DNA of 64,000 nucleotides from Pseudomonas sp. BN102 (GCF_029871245.1 NZ_SSON01000036.1:1-64000), one strand, 5' to 3'; numbered from the stretch's first letter, positions 19,885 to 29,003 are shown. Notes: generated from the letters alone by a model not told the origin. A program made the numbers and translations.

Positions 19885-20736
19885 ATGAGCTACCCAGCCA
19901 TCGATACCGAACTGCTGCGCACCTTCGTCGCCATCGCCGATAATGGCGGCTTCACCCGCGCAGCGGAAGTGGTCAACCGCACCCAGTCGGCCGTGAGCAT
20001 GCAGATGAAGCGGCTGGAGGAGGATGTGCTGCAGCGCACGGTGTTCGAGCGCGACGGCCGCCAGGTCAGGCTCACCGCCGAAGGCCAGATCCTCCTGGGC
20101 TATGCCCGACGCATCCTCAAACTGCACGGCGAAGTGATGAACACCCTGCGACAGCCGCACATGGTGGGCTCGGTGCGCATCGGCACGCCGGACGACTATG
20201 TGATGCGCTTCCTGCCCGGCATCCTCTCGCGCTTCGCCCAGGCCTACCCGCTGGTGCAGGTCGAAGTGCACTGCGACTCTTCCGCCCAGCTGCTGCAGCG
20301 CCAAGACCTCGACCTGACCATCGTCACCCGCAAGCCGGGCGACGACATCGGCGAACTCCTGCTCCAGGAACGCTTGGTCTGGGCCGAGGCCATCGGCTTC
20401 AGCCCCCATGAGCAAACGCCCGTGCCGCTGGCCATGTTCAACGGTGAATGCTTCTGCCGTGCCTGGGCCTGCAACGCCCTGGACGCCATGGGCCGCGAGT
20501 ACCGGGTGGCCTACACCAGCCCGAGCCTGTCGGCGCTCATGGCGGTGGTCAGCGCGGGCCTGGCGGTGACGGCCCAGTTGCAGAGCCTGATCCCGCCCGA
20601 CATGCGCATAGTCGGAGAAGCCGAGGGCCTGCCGCAGCTGCCGCTGTGCAACATCATGCTGCTGCGCAACGAGCACAATCAGTCGCCGGTGACCGCGACC
20701 CTGGCCGAGCAGATAGTCGAGGGCTTCCGCACCTGA
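19885..20736 (+). CDS. LysR-family transcriptional regulator
   Basis: A 283-residue LTTR. The winged HTH reads LRTFVAIADNGGFTRAAE and RTQSAVSMQMKRLEE; the C-terminal half is a periplasmic-binding-like effector domain. It is divergent, by 97 bases, from the DUF1127 gene, the usual layout for target and regulator. Effector unknown. Confidence 0.9.
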   Translation: MSYPAIDTELLRTFVAIADNGGFTRAAEVVNRTQSAVSMQMKRLEEDVLQRTVFERDGRQVRLTAEGQILLGYARRILKLHGEVMNTLRQPHMVGSVRIGTPDDYVMRFLPGILSRFAQAYPLVQVEVHCDSSAQLLQRQDLDLTIVTRKPGDDIGELLLQERLVWAEAIGFSPHEQTPVPLAMFNGECFCRAWACNALDAMGREYRVAYTSPSLSALMAVVSAGLAVTAQLQSLIPPDMRIVGEAEGLPQLPLCNIMLLRNEHNQSPVTATLAEQIVEGFRT

Positions 20737-20774
20737 CGCGTGACCCGCCCTATTCGGCCGGGAGAGCCAACCAG

Positions 20775-20820
20775 GGTGAAAATCCGCGTGGCGGATTTCC
20801 ACCAAGCAGGCATGCCTGCT
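20775..20820. repeat. paired hairpins between convergent LysR and TauE genes
   Basis: GGTGAAAATCCGC/GCGGATTTCCACC (20775-20803, one bulge) is followed by the perfect 16-base palindrome AGCAGGCATGCCTGCT (20805-20820). It is likely a REP or bidirectional terminator. Confidence 0.6.
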
Positions 20821-20861
20821 GGATGTCGACGCTCACTTCCAGCCGCTTGATGCACCCTTGG

Positions 20862-21614
20862 TTACTTGATCCCCAGCAACGCCGCGCAGAGCAGCAGGAA
20901 GGCGCAGAACAGCGAGCGCAGCACCCGCTCGGGCAGCGCGTGGGCCAGGCGCACGCCCCAGCTGATGCTGAGCAGTCCGCCCGCCGCCAGGGGCAGGCCC
21001 ATGGCCCAGCTCACATGATCATGCAGGCCGTAGGTGGCCAGGGTCACCGCCGTGCTCGGAGCGGCCAGCGCCAAGGACAAGCCCTGGGCCATCACCTGGG
21101 TGGTGCCGAATACGCTGGTCAACACTGGCGTGGCAATCACCGCCCCGCCTACGCCGAACAGGCCGCCCGCCGCCCCCGCCACGCCGCCGAGCGCCCCCAG
21201 CCAGGGCCAGGGCTGGCGCAGCTCGCTGCTGGCCTCGACCTTGGCCATGAACATCCGCGCAAAGTTGTAGGCGGCCAGCGCCAGGAGGAAGCCGATGAAG
21301 GCCAGGCGCATGCTCGCCGCGTCAACCTTTACCGCGTAGAGCGAGGCCAGCCAGGCGAAGCCGAAACTGGTGGCCGCGAGAAGCGTTGCATAGCGCGGAT
21401 CGATGCGATTGCGCTGGTGGTAGCGCCAGAGCGCCAGCAGCACATTGGGCACCACCATCACCAGGGCCGTGCCCTGGGCCATTTGCTGGTCGAGACCGAA
21501 GAGCACCCCCAGCGCCGGGATGGCAATCAGGCCGCCACCGATACCGAAGAGTCCGCCCAGGGTGCCGAGCAGCGCGCCGAGCAGCAGATTCAATAGCAGA
21601 GCCAGCAAGTCCAT
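20862..21614 (-). CDS. TauE/SafE-family membrane permease
   Basis: A 250-residue protein with about seven or eight membrane segments. Two glycine-rich repeats, GGLFGIGGGLIAIPAL near the N-terminus and GGLFGVGGAVIATPVL in the second half, are the duplicated TauE signature. The family exports sulfite or organosulfonates. Divergent, by 95 bases, from a LysR gene that may regulate it. Confidence 0.92.
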   Translation of the reverse strand: MDLLALLLNLLLGALLGTLGGLFGIGGGLIAIPALGVLFGLDQQMAQGTALVMVVPNVLLALWRYHQRNRIDPRYATLLAATSFGFAWLASLYAVKVDAASMRLAFIGFLLALAAYNFARMFMAKVEASSELRQPWPWLGALGGVAGAAGGLFGVGGAVIATPVLTSVFGTTQVMAQGLSLALAAPSTAVTLATYGLHDHVSWAMGLPLAAGGLLSISWGVRLAHALPERVLRSLFCAFLLLCAALLGIK

Positions 21615-21709
21615 AACGCCTCCAATCAGATGGAGCGGATGCTACGCCGGCGTGGTTGGCGCGGAAACGCACAGCGGCGCACAATGGCTTTGCCAAGTAC
21701 GCATAGGCA

Positions 21710-22669
21710 ATGCAGATGAACCCCGACGCCCTCACCGAACAGCTCGCCCTTTTCCTCGACGTCCTGGATGCCGGCAGCTTCTCCGCCGCCGCCCGCCGCC
21801 ATCCGCTCACGCCTTCGGCCGTGGCCCGGCGCATCGACGCCCTGGAGCGCGCCCTGGGCAGCAGCCTGTTCGTGCGCAGCACCCACGCGGTGAAGGCGAC
21901 CCCCGCCGGCCTCGCCTTTGCCGAGCGGGCAAAACGGGTGCTGGCGGAACTGCGCCTGGCCCGCGCCGAGGCGGTGTCCCTGAGTAGCGCCCCGGAAGGC
22001 CTGATCCGCATCGACGCCCCCGCGCCTTTCGGCCGCCGTCATCTGGCGCCGGCGATCGCCGAGTTCCTGGTGACCTACCCCGGCCTCGACGTGCAGCTGA
22101 GGCTGATCGACAGCTTCGTTGACATGCAGGGCGAAAACCTGGGCCAGGTCGATCTGGTGCTGCGCATCGGCCCGCTGGCCGATACCCGCCTGGTGGCCAC
22201 CCCGCTGTCGTCACTGGTGCGGGTTCTCTGCGCCAGCCCCGAATACTTGCGTCGCCGCGGCATTCCCCGCGACGTACGCGAGTTGCCCGAACATGACGGC
22301 CTGGACTGGGACGCCCTGGCGCCACCCTATGCCTGGCGCTTCGAGGTGGACGGCAAGTTGCAGCTGATTCGCCCGGGACGCATGCGGATGACTGCGAACA
22401 ATGCCGAGACCCTGCTGTTCAGCGCCATGGCGGGGCTCGGCATCGCCCACCTGCCCACCTGGCTGATCAGCGAGTACCTGGTGCGCGGGGAACTGGTGCC
22501 GCTATTCTGCGAGGACGGCCTGCCACCGCCCGAGCCCAGCGGCATCTATGCCCTGCGCCTGGAAGGAGAAGCCAGCTCGCGCAGCCGGCTGCTGCTGGAG
22601 TTCCTGAAGAACCGCTTCGGCCCGGTGCCGCCCTGGGACCTTGCCCTGGGCGGCCTGGGCCGCGCGTGA
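21710..22669 (+). CDS. LysR-family transcriptional regulator
   Basis: A 319-residue LTTR of the DhcR/CrgA-like group. The HTH is FLDVLDAGSFSAAARR followed by PSAVARRIDALERALG. The effector domain contains GLIRIDAPAPFGRRHLAPA. It is divergent from the TauE permease gene and ends directly against the stop codon of the RDD gene. Confidence 0.9.
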   Translation: MQMNPDALTEQLALFLDVLDAGSFSAAARRHPLTPSAVARRIDALERALGSSLFVRSTHAVKATPAGLAFAERAKRVLAELRLARAEAVSLSSAPEGLIRIDAPAPFGRRHLAPAIAEFLVTYPGLDVQLRLIDSFVDMQGENLGQVDLVLRIGPLADTRLVATPLSSLVRVLCASPEYLRRRGIPRDVRELPEHDGLDWDALAPPYAWRFEVDGKLQLIRPGRMRMTANNAETLLFSAMAGLGIAHLPTWLISEYLVRGELVPLFCEDGLPPPEPSGIYALRLEGEASSRSRLLLEFLKNRFGPVPPWDLALGGLGRA

Positions 22670-23179
22670 TCAGCTCGGCAACTGCACGACGCGGGTGCCA
22701 GCCAGTTGGTCGTGCAGGCAACGACGGTCGGCGCGGAAGATGAACAGGTAGTCCACCAGCACCACCAGCATCCCCACCACCGGGATATAGGCCAGCAGCC
22801 ACCAGACCAGGTAACGCTTGAGCAGCAGATTGCCCAGTTCGGGCACCTTGCCATTCAGGTCGACGATGGCGATCTTCAGTAGCCGCTTGCCGAGGGTCTG
22901 CCCGTAGGTCTTGAGGAAGTGGCCGTTGACCAGGAGGAAGGCCGCCACTCCCACCACCAGGCTCAGCAGCTGCTGGCCCAGGCTCGGCTCGATGCCCTGC
23001 TGGGCCGCCGCGAAGGCACCGGTGAAGTAGGCCACCGGCACGGTCGCCAGGCTCATGATCAGGCCGTCGATCAGCGCCGCGCCGAGACGGGTCCCACGGG
23101 AGGCGAGCAGCGGTTCGGCGGCACTGTTGAGCATGAGTTCCGCCTGGGGGGCCTGATAGGGATTATCCAGGTTGTCCAT
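22670..23179 (-). CDS. RDD family membrane protein
   Basis: A 169-residue protein. An N-terminal NPYQAPQAE segment is followed by the RDD domain with the GTRLGAALIDGLI motif (Arg and Asp in the first helix) and three membrane segments. TYGQTLGKRLLKI is the conserved loop. Function is uncertain; some RDD proteins are proposed ion antiporters. The start at 23179 has AAGGAG at good spacing. It is divergent from ohrR. Confidence 0.87.
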   Translation of the reverse strand: MDNLDNPYQAPQAELMLNSAAEPLLASRGTRLGAALIDGLIMSLATVPVAYFTGAFAAAQQGIEPSLGQQLLSLVVGVAAFLLVNGHFLKTYGQTLGKRLLKIAIVDLNGKVPELGNLLLKRYLVWWLLAYIPVVGMLVVLVDYLFIFRADRRCLHDQLAGTRVVQLPS

Positions 23180-23258
23180 GTTGCACTCCTTGCAGTGATT
23201 GACTGGGCAATTGTGGCCCGTGGACAAGGCAACGCAAGGCGTCCAGCGAGCTGATGGA

Positions 23259-23301
23259 CAAAATGCATTTTGCCCACGAAAGGCTTGCGCGCTAAATTAG
23301 C
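23259..23301. promoter_or_regulatory. candidate OhrR operators upstream of ohrR
   Basis: Two dyads: CAAAATGCATTTTG (23259-23272) and GCTAAATTAGC (23291-23301). The second sits in CTTGCGCGCTAAATTAG, 27 bases before the ohrR start. The GCGC(G/A)CTAAAT core recurs upstream of the esterase gene. Confidence 0.6.
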
Positions 23302-23327
23302 CTCCATCACTGCCCAGGAGGCCAATC

Positions 23328-23774
23328 ATGTCCATCACCCCCTGCAACGAGCTGCTGCTCGATAACCAGTTCTGCTTCGCCCTCTATTCCACGTCCCTGC
23401 TGATGACCAAGGTCTACAAGCCCCTGCTCCAGGAGCTGGGCCTGACCTACCCGCAATACCTCGCCATGATGGTGCTCTGGGAAAGCGACGGCATCACCGT
23501 GGGCGAAATCAGCAACCGCCTGCTCACCGACCCCGGCTCCCTCACGCCGCTGCTCAAGCGCCTCGAAGCCGAGGGATTTATCACTCGCACCCGCAGCAAC
23601 AAGGACGAGCGCGTGGTGGAGCTGCGGCTCACCGAACAGGGCCGTGCCCTGCACGAGAAGGCCAAGGCCGTGCCCGCCTGCATCCTCGCCGCCACCGGGC
23701 GCTCCATCGAGCAGCTGGACAGTCTCAAGGACGAGCTGGTTTCGCTGCGCGGCAACCTGGGCAAGGCCGTCTGA
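23328..23774 (+). CDS. ohrR: organic hydroperoxide resistance regulator OhrR (MarR family)
   Basis: A 148-residue MarR protein. The reactive Cys16 in LLLDNQFCFALYS is the peroxide-sensing residue of OhrR, LTYPQYLAMMVLWE and [18 protein letters not shown] form the winged helix. It is a paralog of OspR in this window. In PAO1 ohrR is followed by ohr; here the next gene is an exported esterase (see findings). Confidence 0.92.
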   Translation: MSITPCNELLLDNQFCFALYSTSLLMTKVYKPLLQELGLTYPQYLAMMVLWESDGITVGEISNRLLTDPGSLTPLLKRLEAEGFITRTRSNKDERVVELRLTEQGRALHEKAKAVPACILAATGRSIEQLDSLKDELVSLRGNLGKAV

Positions 23775-23828
23775 CGGCCTTATGCCCGAGTCAAACAGGC
23801 GTTATTCCAAAGTCTTTCAATAAATATC

Positions 23829-23889
23829 TTGCGCACTAAATAAATCGGGTTTAATTTCTGCCCCACGCACTTACTTAGCGCGCTAAATT
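23829..23889 (+). promoter_or_regulatory. candidate OhrR operators upstream of the esterase gene
   Basis: CTTGCGCACTAAATAAA at 23828-23844 and the palindrome TTAGCGCGCTAA at 23875-23886 share the GCGC(G/A)CTAAAT core seen upstream of ohrR. They lie 40-100 bases before the esterase start. Confidence 0.6.
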
Positions 23890-23925
23890 TTAGACATCAA
23901 ATCAATCCAGATAGAGGAAGACGCC

Positions 23926-24945
23926 ATGAAACCGATCAGCACTTTCGTCGCTGGCAGCCTGCTCGCCCTGTCCGTCAGCCACGCCTTTGCCGCGGGCAGC
24001 CCGGGCGTGGAGCACACCACTCAGGCCTTTCTCGAAGCTCTGGCCGCGGGCGGCGGCAAGCCTCTGGAAACCCTGACGCCCAAGGATGCCCGTGCCGTGC
24101 TGGCCGGTGCCCAGGCCGGAGTTAAGCTGGAACTGCCGAACGCCGACGTGAGCCAGAAGACAATCGAGGCCAGCGGCCAGCAGATCGACCTGACCATCGT
24201 CCGTCCCGCTGGGGTCAAGGGCACGCTGCCGGTCTTCATGTTCTTCCACGGTGGCGGCTGGGTGCTGGGCGACTATCCGACCCACGAGCGCCTGATCCGC
24301 GACCTGGTGGCCGGCTCCGGCGCCGTGGCGGTCTACGTGAACTACACGCCCTCCCCCGAGGCCAAGTATCCGACCGCCATCAACCAGGCCTATGCCGCCA
24401 CCAAGTGGGTGGCCGAGCATGGCAAGGAGATTGGCGTGGATGGCAGCCGCCTGGCGGTGGCCGGCAACAGCGTTGGCGGCAACATGGCCGCGGTGGTCAG
24501 CCTGATGTCCAAGGACAAGGGCACGCCGAAGATCCGCTTCCAGGCCCTGCTCTGGCCGGTGACCGACGCCAACTTCAACAACGCGTCGTACAACCAGTTC
24601 GCCGATGGCCATTTCCTCAGCAAGAGCCTGATGCAATGGTTCTGGAACAACTACACCACCGACCCGCGCCAGCGCGCCGAGATTTACGCCTCGCCGCTGC
24701 AGGCTTCGGTGGAGCAATTGAAAGGACTGCCGCCGGCCCTGGTGCAGACCGCTGAGTTCGACGTGCTGCGTGACGAAGGCGAAGCCTACGCCCGCAAGCT
24801 GGATGCCGCCGGCGTCGAAGTCACCTCAGTGCGTTACAACGGGATGATCCACGACTTCGGCCTGCTCAACGTGCTGGCCAAGGTGCCGGGCACTCGCGCC
24901 GCGGTGCAACAGGCCGGCGAAGCGCTGAAGGAGCACCTGAAGTAA
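23926..24945 (+). CDS. exported alpha/beta hydrolase (HSL-type esterase)
   Basis: A 339-residue protein with a signal peptide (about 1-22, ending HAFA). HSL family: oxyanion motif HGGGW, nucleophile in AGNSVGGNMAA (where most relatives have GDSAGG), catalytic Asp in EFDVLRDEGE and His in GMIHDFG. It probably acts on esters in the periplasm. It sits in the place usually held by ohr after ohrR, with shared operator-like sequences, suggesting induction by organic peroxides. Confidence 0.88.
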   Translation: MKPISTFVAGSLLALSVSHAFAAGSPGVEHTTQAFLEALAAGGGKPLETLTPKDARAVLAGAQAGVKLELPNADVSQKTIEASGQQIDLTIVRPAGVKGTLPVFMFFHGGGWVLGDYPTHERLIRDLVAGSGAVAVYVNYTPSPEAKYPTAINQAYAATKWVAEHGKEIGVDGSRLAVAGNSVGGNMAAVVSLMSKDKGTPKIRFQALLWPVTDANFNNASYNQFADGHFLSKSLMQWFWNNYTTDPRQRAEIYASPLQASVEQLKGLPPALVQTAEFDVLRDEGEAYARKLDAAGVEVTSVRYNGMIHDFGLLNVLAKVPGTRAAVQQAGEALKEHLK

Positions 24946-24960
24946 GGGCTGCGGAAACGA

Positions 24961-24989
24961 AAAAGCCCGGTATCAGCCGGGCTTTTTCT
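24961..24989. terminator. bidirectional terminator between esterase and efp
   Basis: AAAAGCCCGG TATCAG CCGGGCTTTTT: a six-base-pair GC stem with flanking A- and T-runs, serving both convergent genes. Confidence 0.92.
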
Positions 24990-25005
24990 TGTCTCGCTAG
25001 AAGGC

Positions 25006-25572
25006 TCAGGCCTTGACGCGGGACTTGTACTCACCGGTACGGGTGTCGATCTCGATGGAGTCACCGATTTCGCAGAAGGCGGAAACCTGAAGCTCGGCAC
25101 CGTTGTTCAGGCGAGCGGTCTTCATCACCTTGCCGGAGGTGTCGCCACGGACGGACGGCTCGGTGTAGGCGATCTGGCGAACGATGGTGGTCGGCAGTTC
25201 GACGGAGATCACGCGATCGTTGTAGAACACGGCTTCGCAAACGTCGGTCATGCCGTCTTCGATGAAGGTCATGACGCCTTCCAGGTCGGCTTTCTCGATC
25301 TCGTACTGGTTGAACTCGGTGTCCATGAACACGTACAGCGGATCGGCGAAGTAGGAGTAGGTCACTTCCTTACGTTCGAGGATGATCGGCTCCAGCTTGT
25401 CGTCGGCCTTGAACACGGTCTCGGTGCCGGCGCCGGTCAGCAGGTTCTTCAGCTTCATCTTGACGACTGCGCTGTTACGGCCGGACTTGTTGAACTCGGC
25501 CTTTTGGATGACCCAGGGAGCGCCATTGATGTTGGCGACTTGGCCGGCGCGGAACTCTTGAGCGGTTTTCAT
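25006..25572 (-). CDS. efp: translation elongation factor P
   Basis: A 188-residue EF-P. The modification loop reads NKSGRNSAV with Arg32 in place of the Lys used by E. coli, the form rhamnosylated by EarP, whose gene is next door. It relieves ribosome stalling at polyproline. The start MKTAQEF at 25572 matches the family. Divergent from earP? No: both are on the minus strand, with earP upstream and its stop 43 bases before the efp start. Confidence 0.97.
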   Translation of the reverse strand: MKTAQEFRAGQVANINGAPWVIQKAEFNKSGRNSAVVKMKLKNLLTGAGTETVFKADDKLEPIILERKEVTYSYFADPLYVFMDTEFNQYEIEKADLEGVMTFIEDGMTDVCEAVFYNDRVISVELPTTIVRQIAYTEPSVRGDTSGKVMKTARLNNGAELQVSAFCEIGDSIEIDTRTGEYKSRVKA

Positions 25573-25615
25573 ACGAATATCCGATGTGGATGAGTGACAA
25601 AAAACAGGCCGCATA

Positions 25616-26743
25616 TCATAGCGAATTTGTACAAATCTGCACCAGACCCGTCGCAAGGTCGATGCGTGCAGCCTGCAACTGGCACCAGCGCTCGGCGTGG
25701 TGCCGTATCTCCGGCCACTGCGCCAGCAGCGCGGACCAGGCCTCGGCCATGCCTTCGCCACGGTTCCAGGCACGCCAGCTTTCGGCCAGCGCGGCAGCTG
25801 CGGCAGGCGACAGCTCACCGCAATAGAGGGCGAGGAACGCCTCCAGCTTGTCCCAGTGGGCGCCCTCCTCCTGCTGGTAGATGTGCCAGAGCAGCGGCCG
25901 ACCGGCCCACTGGGCGCGGACGAAGGAATCCTCCCCGCGCACGGCATTGAAATCGCAGCTCCAGAGAATTCGATCGTAGTCCTCCTGGCTGACGAAGGGC
26001 AGTACCTGGATGGCCAGGTTGCCGCGGCGAAAGCCGGAGCCGGCCGTCAGTTTCTCTTCACCCAGCCAACGGGCCAGGTCTCCCAACACGCGACCGACCG
26101 GCACCAGCAATTGCACCGGCTGCGGACTGGCCGCCAGGGCATCCAGCCAGGCGGCCAAGGCGGCATTCTCGTAGGCGAAGAGCGAGATCAGCAGCGCACC
26201 CTCTTCCAGCTCCACGCCCAGCTCCTCGAGGAAAGAACGGCGCGCCTGCGGGTCTGCCTGAAAGGCCTGGCGCCGCTCCACCAGCGTGGACTCACGCAAC
26301 AGACCGCCGGTGCCTTCGGTGAAGCCGGGAAAATAGAACACCTTCTGCAGGCCGTTGAACTGGACGGACGGCAGCCCATGGCAGCCGGCCACCCAGTCCT
26401 CGGCGCTGAGGTATTCCAGGTTCAGCCAATGCGGCTTGTCCGCCCGGGCGGCCATGGCTTCCAGGTACTGGGCCGGCAGCTCGCAGGCGAACGCCTCGAT
26501 CACCACATCGGCCACCTCCATGGGCTGCCAGTCCTGACGCCAGTGGCGAATCTCCACACCCAGTTGCCACTGGCATTCGGCCTCGGGATCGGCCTGTGGG
26601 CACAACGGTGCGAAAACCGCGGGCTCATCCACCCAGAGGCACACCGCCTGCCCATGCTCGGCCACCAGTTGGCGAGCCAGGCGCCAGGTGACGCCTATAT
26701 CGCCAAAGTTATCGATGACGTTGCAGAAGATGTCCCACTTCAC
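25616..26743 (-). CDS. earP: EF-P arginine rhamnosyltransferase EarP
   Basis: A 375-residue protein. The N-terminal [24 protein letters not shown] is typical of EarP, which transfers rhamnose from dTDP-rhamnose to Arg32 of EF-P. The active-site loop DNFGDIG carries the conserved Asp residues, and [18 protein letters not shown] is the second conserved block. The start is GTG at 26743, preceded by GGAAG; an ATG overlapping it is out of frame. It is upstream of efp in the same direction. Confidence 0.95.
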   Translation of the reverse strand: MKWDIFCNVIDNFGDIGVTWRLARQLVAEHGQAVCLWVDEPAVFAPLCPQADPEAECQWQLGVEIRHWRQDWQPMEVADVVIEAFACELPAQYLEAMAARADKPHWLNLEYLSAEDWVAGCHGLPSVQFNGLQKVFYFPGFTEGTGGLLRESTLVERRQAFQADPQARRSFLEELGVELEEGALLISLFAYENAALAAWLDALAASPQPVQLLVPVGRVLGDLARWLGEEKLTAGSGFRRGNLAIQVLPFVSQEDYDRILWSCDFNAVRGEDSFVRAQWAGRPLLWHIYQQEEGAHWDKLEAFLALYCGELSPAAAAALAESWRAWNRGEGMAEAWSALLAQWPEIRHHAERWCQLQAARIDLATGLVQICTNSL

Positions 26744-26865
26744 ATTCAGGCTTCCCGGGGAAAAAACGCAGTTTACCGAAGACGCCGGGCGCAGAAACAA
26801 AATGCCCGCCAAGAAGGCGGGCCAAGGGAGCATGGAGCAGAAAAGGAAGAGCGGGGAAGGAAGCC

Positions 26866-27075
26866 TCAGGCCACCAGGGTGTCGGGACCGCGCTGGCGAC
26901 GGGCCATTTCCAGCAGCCAGATCGCCTTGCTGGCGCCAGCCGCCTCGCGGGAGACGAAGGGACCGGAGCGCATCACACCGTCCACCACGACGAACCAGCA
27001 GGCCATATGGCCATCGGAACGGAGCGCCTCGGGAACCGCGGTACCAACCAAGGACATGACATCAACGTGGGACAT
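26866..27075 (-). CDS. small hypothetical protein
   Basis: A 69-residue protein. The middle reads GHMACWFVVVDGVMRSGPFVSREAA, resembling small conserved Pseudomonas proteins with a beta-hairpin core. I do not recognise a function. The ATG at 27075 has GGAGG five bases upstream, which supports a real gene and selects this start. Confidence 0.7.
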   Translation of the reverse strand: MSHVDVMSLVGTAVPEALRSDGHMACWFVVVDGVMRSGPFVSREAAGASKAIWLLEMARRQRGPDTLVA

Positions 27076-27591
27076 GACCACCTCCATCGCTTTGCATGGC
27101 GCCAAGACTATGAGGGCACGTCGGGGAACAGAAATCAGTTGCCTCGATAGTGGCTATCCATTTCAGCAATTGGCCTTCCGTCGCCTTATTGGACAGCAGG
27201 GAAATGTCGCAGCTACACAAATGGACCAAAGCCAACAGCGTCGATGGCGTCCCCTGACAGGAAGTCACCCATGCCCCTGTCCGCTCAACCCTGGACAGGA
27301 CCGTCACGTCAGGGTGGCGGCCCGGTTGCCCAAGGGCTGCCGCAATGGCAGTCCAACCGCCAGGGCCGCCACCTCGCATCACGACATGCGGGTTCGGGCG
27401 CAGCGAAGCGCATCCTGCTCTTCCAGCACCCAGTTGGCGGCGGATCCGTCCTGGCCATGCGGGTTTTCCTCGTTGTCCGATTCAGCTCTTGGCAATTCCT
27501 TGAATGCGACCCACAATAATCACAGTTAGTGCATTGATCAATCACGATAAGTGACACCAAGACGTTTCATTCCGTAATTAAGATTCGCGGC
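27076..27591. other. 516-base intergenic region without supported gene
   Basis: Separates the small hypothetical gene (minus) from the XRE regulator (plus). Reading frames here lack ribosome-binding sites and codon character. The right end holds the twin operator candidate listed next. Confidence 0.5.
27521..27553 (+). promoter_or_regulatory. twin CAC-N5-GTG operator candidate before the XRE gene
   Basis: CACAGTTAGTG (27521-27531) and CACGATAAGTG (27543-27553) are 22 bases apart, about two helical turns, with the palindrome ATTGATCAAT between them. They lie 39-71 bases upstream of the XRE start and fit a dimer-of-dimers repressor site for autoregulation. Confidence 0.6.
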
Positions 27592-27966
27592 ATGAACACG
27601 CTTGGATCGCGCATTGCGCACTACAGAAAATTGAATGGACTCTCCCAGCAGGCCCTGGCCACCAAGTGCGGATGGGAATCCCAATCCCGCATCGGCAACT
27701 ACGAGAAGGACTTTCGGGAGCCCTCGTTCGACGACCTGAGGCGAATCGCCAAGGTGTTAGGGGTGACGCTCAACGACCTGCTCAATCCGGCGATGCAGAT
27801 TGCCGAATCCGAAGAAGGCCAGTACACGCCCGAGGACAAGCTCAGCCCGCGCTCGCGACAGGTGCTGAACAGCCTCACCCTGGCCGCCAGTGAGGGGCGA
27901 CTGGACGAGCAGGACCTGCTCCTGCTGCAACAGATCGCCCGCCGCCTGGAACGGGCGGAAGACTGA
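27592..27966 (+). CDS. XRE-family transcriptional regulator
   Basis: A 124-residue protein. The N-terminal HTH_3 domain (about 4-62) reads GSRIAHYRKLNGLSQQALA with SQSRIGNYEKDFREPS as recognition region. The C-terminal half is helical and acidic, probably for dimerisation. There is no phage gene or toxin partner beside it. It may regulate itself through the twin sites upstream. Confidence 0.88.
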   Translation: MNTLGSRIAHYRKLNGLSQQALATKCGWESQSRIGNYEKDFREPSFDDLRRIAKVLGVTLNDLLNPAMQIAESEEGQYTPEDKLSPRSRQVLNSLTLAASEGRLDEQDLLLLQQIARRLERAED

Positions 27967-28048
27967 AAGCCAGGCCGATCCTTTCCGTGCCGCTGCTGTC
28001 TCAAGGACATGGGGAACCGCACTCCCCTTGCCTCGAGAGGTACTGCCT

Positions 28049-28231
28049 ATGCTTGCCCAAGTCGTCAAGATCGCCTTGCTGGCAGCCGTACTTGCCAGCA
28101 GCAGCGGCTGCATCATCCATCACTTCGATGACGACCACGACCGCCACCGTGGAGATTGGGACAACCACCGCGATCATGATGATCGGGATGACGGAGATCA
28201 CCGGGACGGGCACCGGAAAGGCCACCGCTAA
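28049..28231 (+). CDS. small His/Asp-rich exported protein, possible lipoprotein
   Basis: A 60-residue protein. A signal peptide (MLAQVVKIALLAAVLASSSGC) ends in a Cys with a lipobox-like SSGC. The mature part is almost entirely His, Asp, Arg and Gly (HHFDDDHDRH and similar), which suggests metal binding in the envelope. GAGAGG at 28035-28040 gives a good ribosome-binding site. A terminator follows. Confidence 0.75.
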   Translation: MLAQVVKIALLAAVLASSSGCIIHHFDDDHDRHRGDWDNHRDHDDRDDGDHRDGHRKGHR

Positions 28232-28240
28232 ACCTTGGAA

Positions 28241-28264
28241 GCCCCGCTGAAGCGGGGCTTTTCA
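28241..28264 (+). terminator. Rho-independent terminator
   Basis: GCCCCGCT GA AGCGGGGC stem followed by TTTT, 10 bases after the small His-rich gene. Confidence 0.9.
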
Positions 28265-28332
28265 TTGCCACTCCGAGAAGGTGCGCTACCGGGTGTATAT
28301 TCTGGGACCCGGCCCATCGAGAGCGGTCGACC

Positions 28333-29001
28333 ATGGCTGCTTCCACCCCAGGCATCTCCCGACGCCAAGTGCTCAAGGCCTTGGTTGCCTTCGCGGCGCT
28401 CCTGGCCACGGGCGATACCCTGGCCAGCCGAATCGACATGGCCCTGCGGCCGCGCAATCTCCATGCCCGGCTGCTCAACCGCGACCGTCATCTGCGCCTG
28501 GAGCGCCCGGCAGCTGGGGAAATCGCCACTTTCTGCTACTTCCGCAAGGGCAAGGGTTGGGACCTCAAGGGCTATCGGCAGGGCTGCCGCATCCTGCGGG
28601 ACGTAAAGTACAAGACCACGGTAAAGGTCAACGTCAAATTGCTGGACCTGCTCTTCCTGATCCAGGCCTGGTTGCGCATCAACAAACTGCCCACCCGCAT
28701 CCTCATCAATAGCGGCTACCGCACTCCGCGCCACAATGCCAGCCTCGAGGGCGCGGCCAGGCAATCGCTGCACATCCGCGGAATGGCCGCAGATATCCGC
28801 ATTCCCGGAGTCAGCATCGAGCGACTGGGCAAGCTGGTTCGCGCCATCGGCGCCGGCGGTGTGGGCTTCTACCCGTCCAAGGGTTTCATCCATGTCGACG
28901 TTGGCCGAGTCAGGACCTGGCGCGTGGCCGAACTGGTGGAGCCGGGGCAGGAGGAATGGGCGCTTGCCCTGCTGGATCAGGACGAGCACAGCTTCAGCTG
29001 A
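28333..29001 (+). CDS. Tat-exported M15-like peptidase (DUF882/YcbK family)
   Basis: A 222-residue protein. The N-terminus has ISRRQVLKALVAFAALLA, a twin-arginine-type signal. The domain motif SGYRTPRHN, SLHIRGMAADI and FIHVDVG supplies the zinc His/Asp/His of the VanY/M15_3 group. YcbK (MepK) is a murein endopeptidase that cuts 3-3 crosslinks, so this is likely a cell-wall hydrolase. It ends next to a convergent small gene. Confidence 0.9.
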   Translation: MAASTPGISRRQVLKALVAFAALLATGDTLASRIDMALRPRNLHARLLNRDRHLRLERPAAGEIATFCYFRKGKGWDLKGYRQGCRILRDVKYKTTVKVNVKLLDLLFLIQAWLRINKLPTRILINSGYRTPRHNASLEGAARQSLHIRGMAADIRIPGVSIERLGKLVRAIGAGGVGFYPSKGFIHVDVGRVRTWRVAELVEPGQEEWALALLDQDEHSFS

Positions 29002-29003
29002 GG

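Noticed and set aside
26688-27529. long plus-strand frame continuing from inside earP
   Set aside because: Antisense to earP and the small gene at 26866; the part after 27105 has low coding character and no start with a ribosome-binding site.
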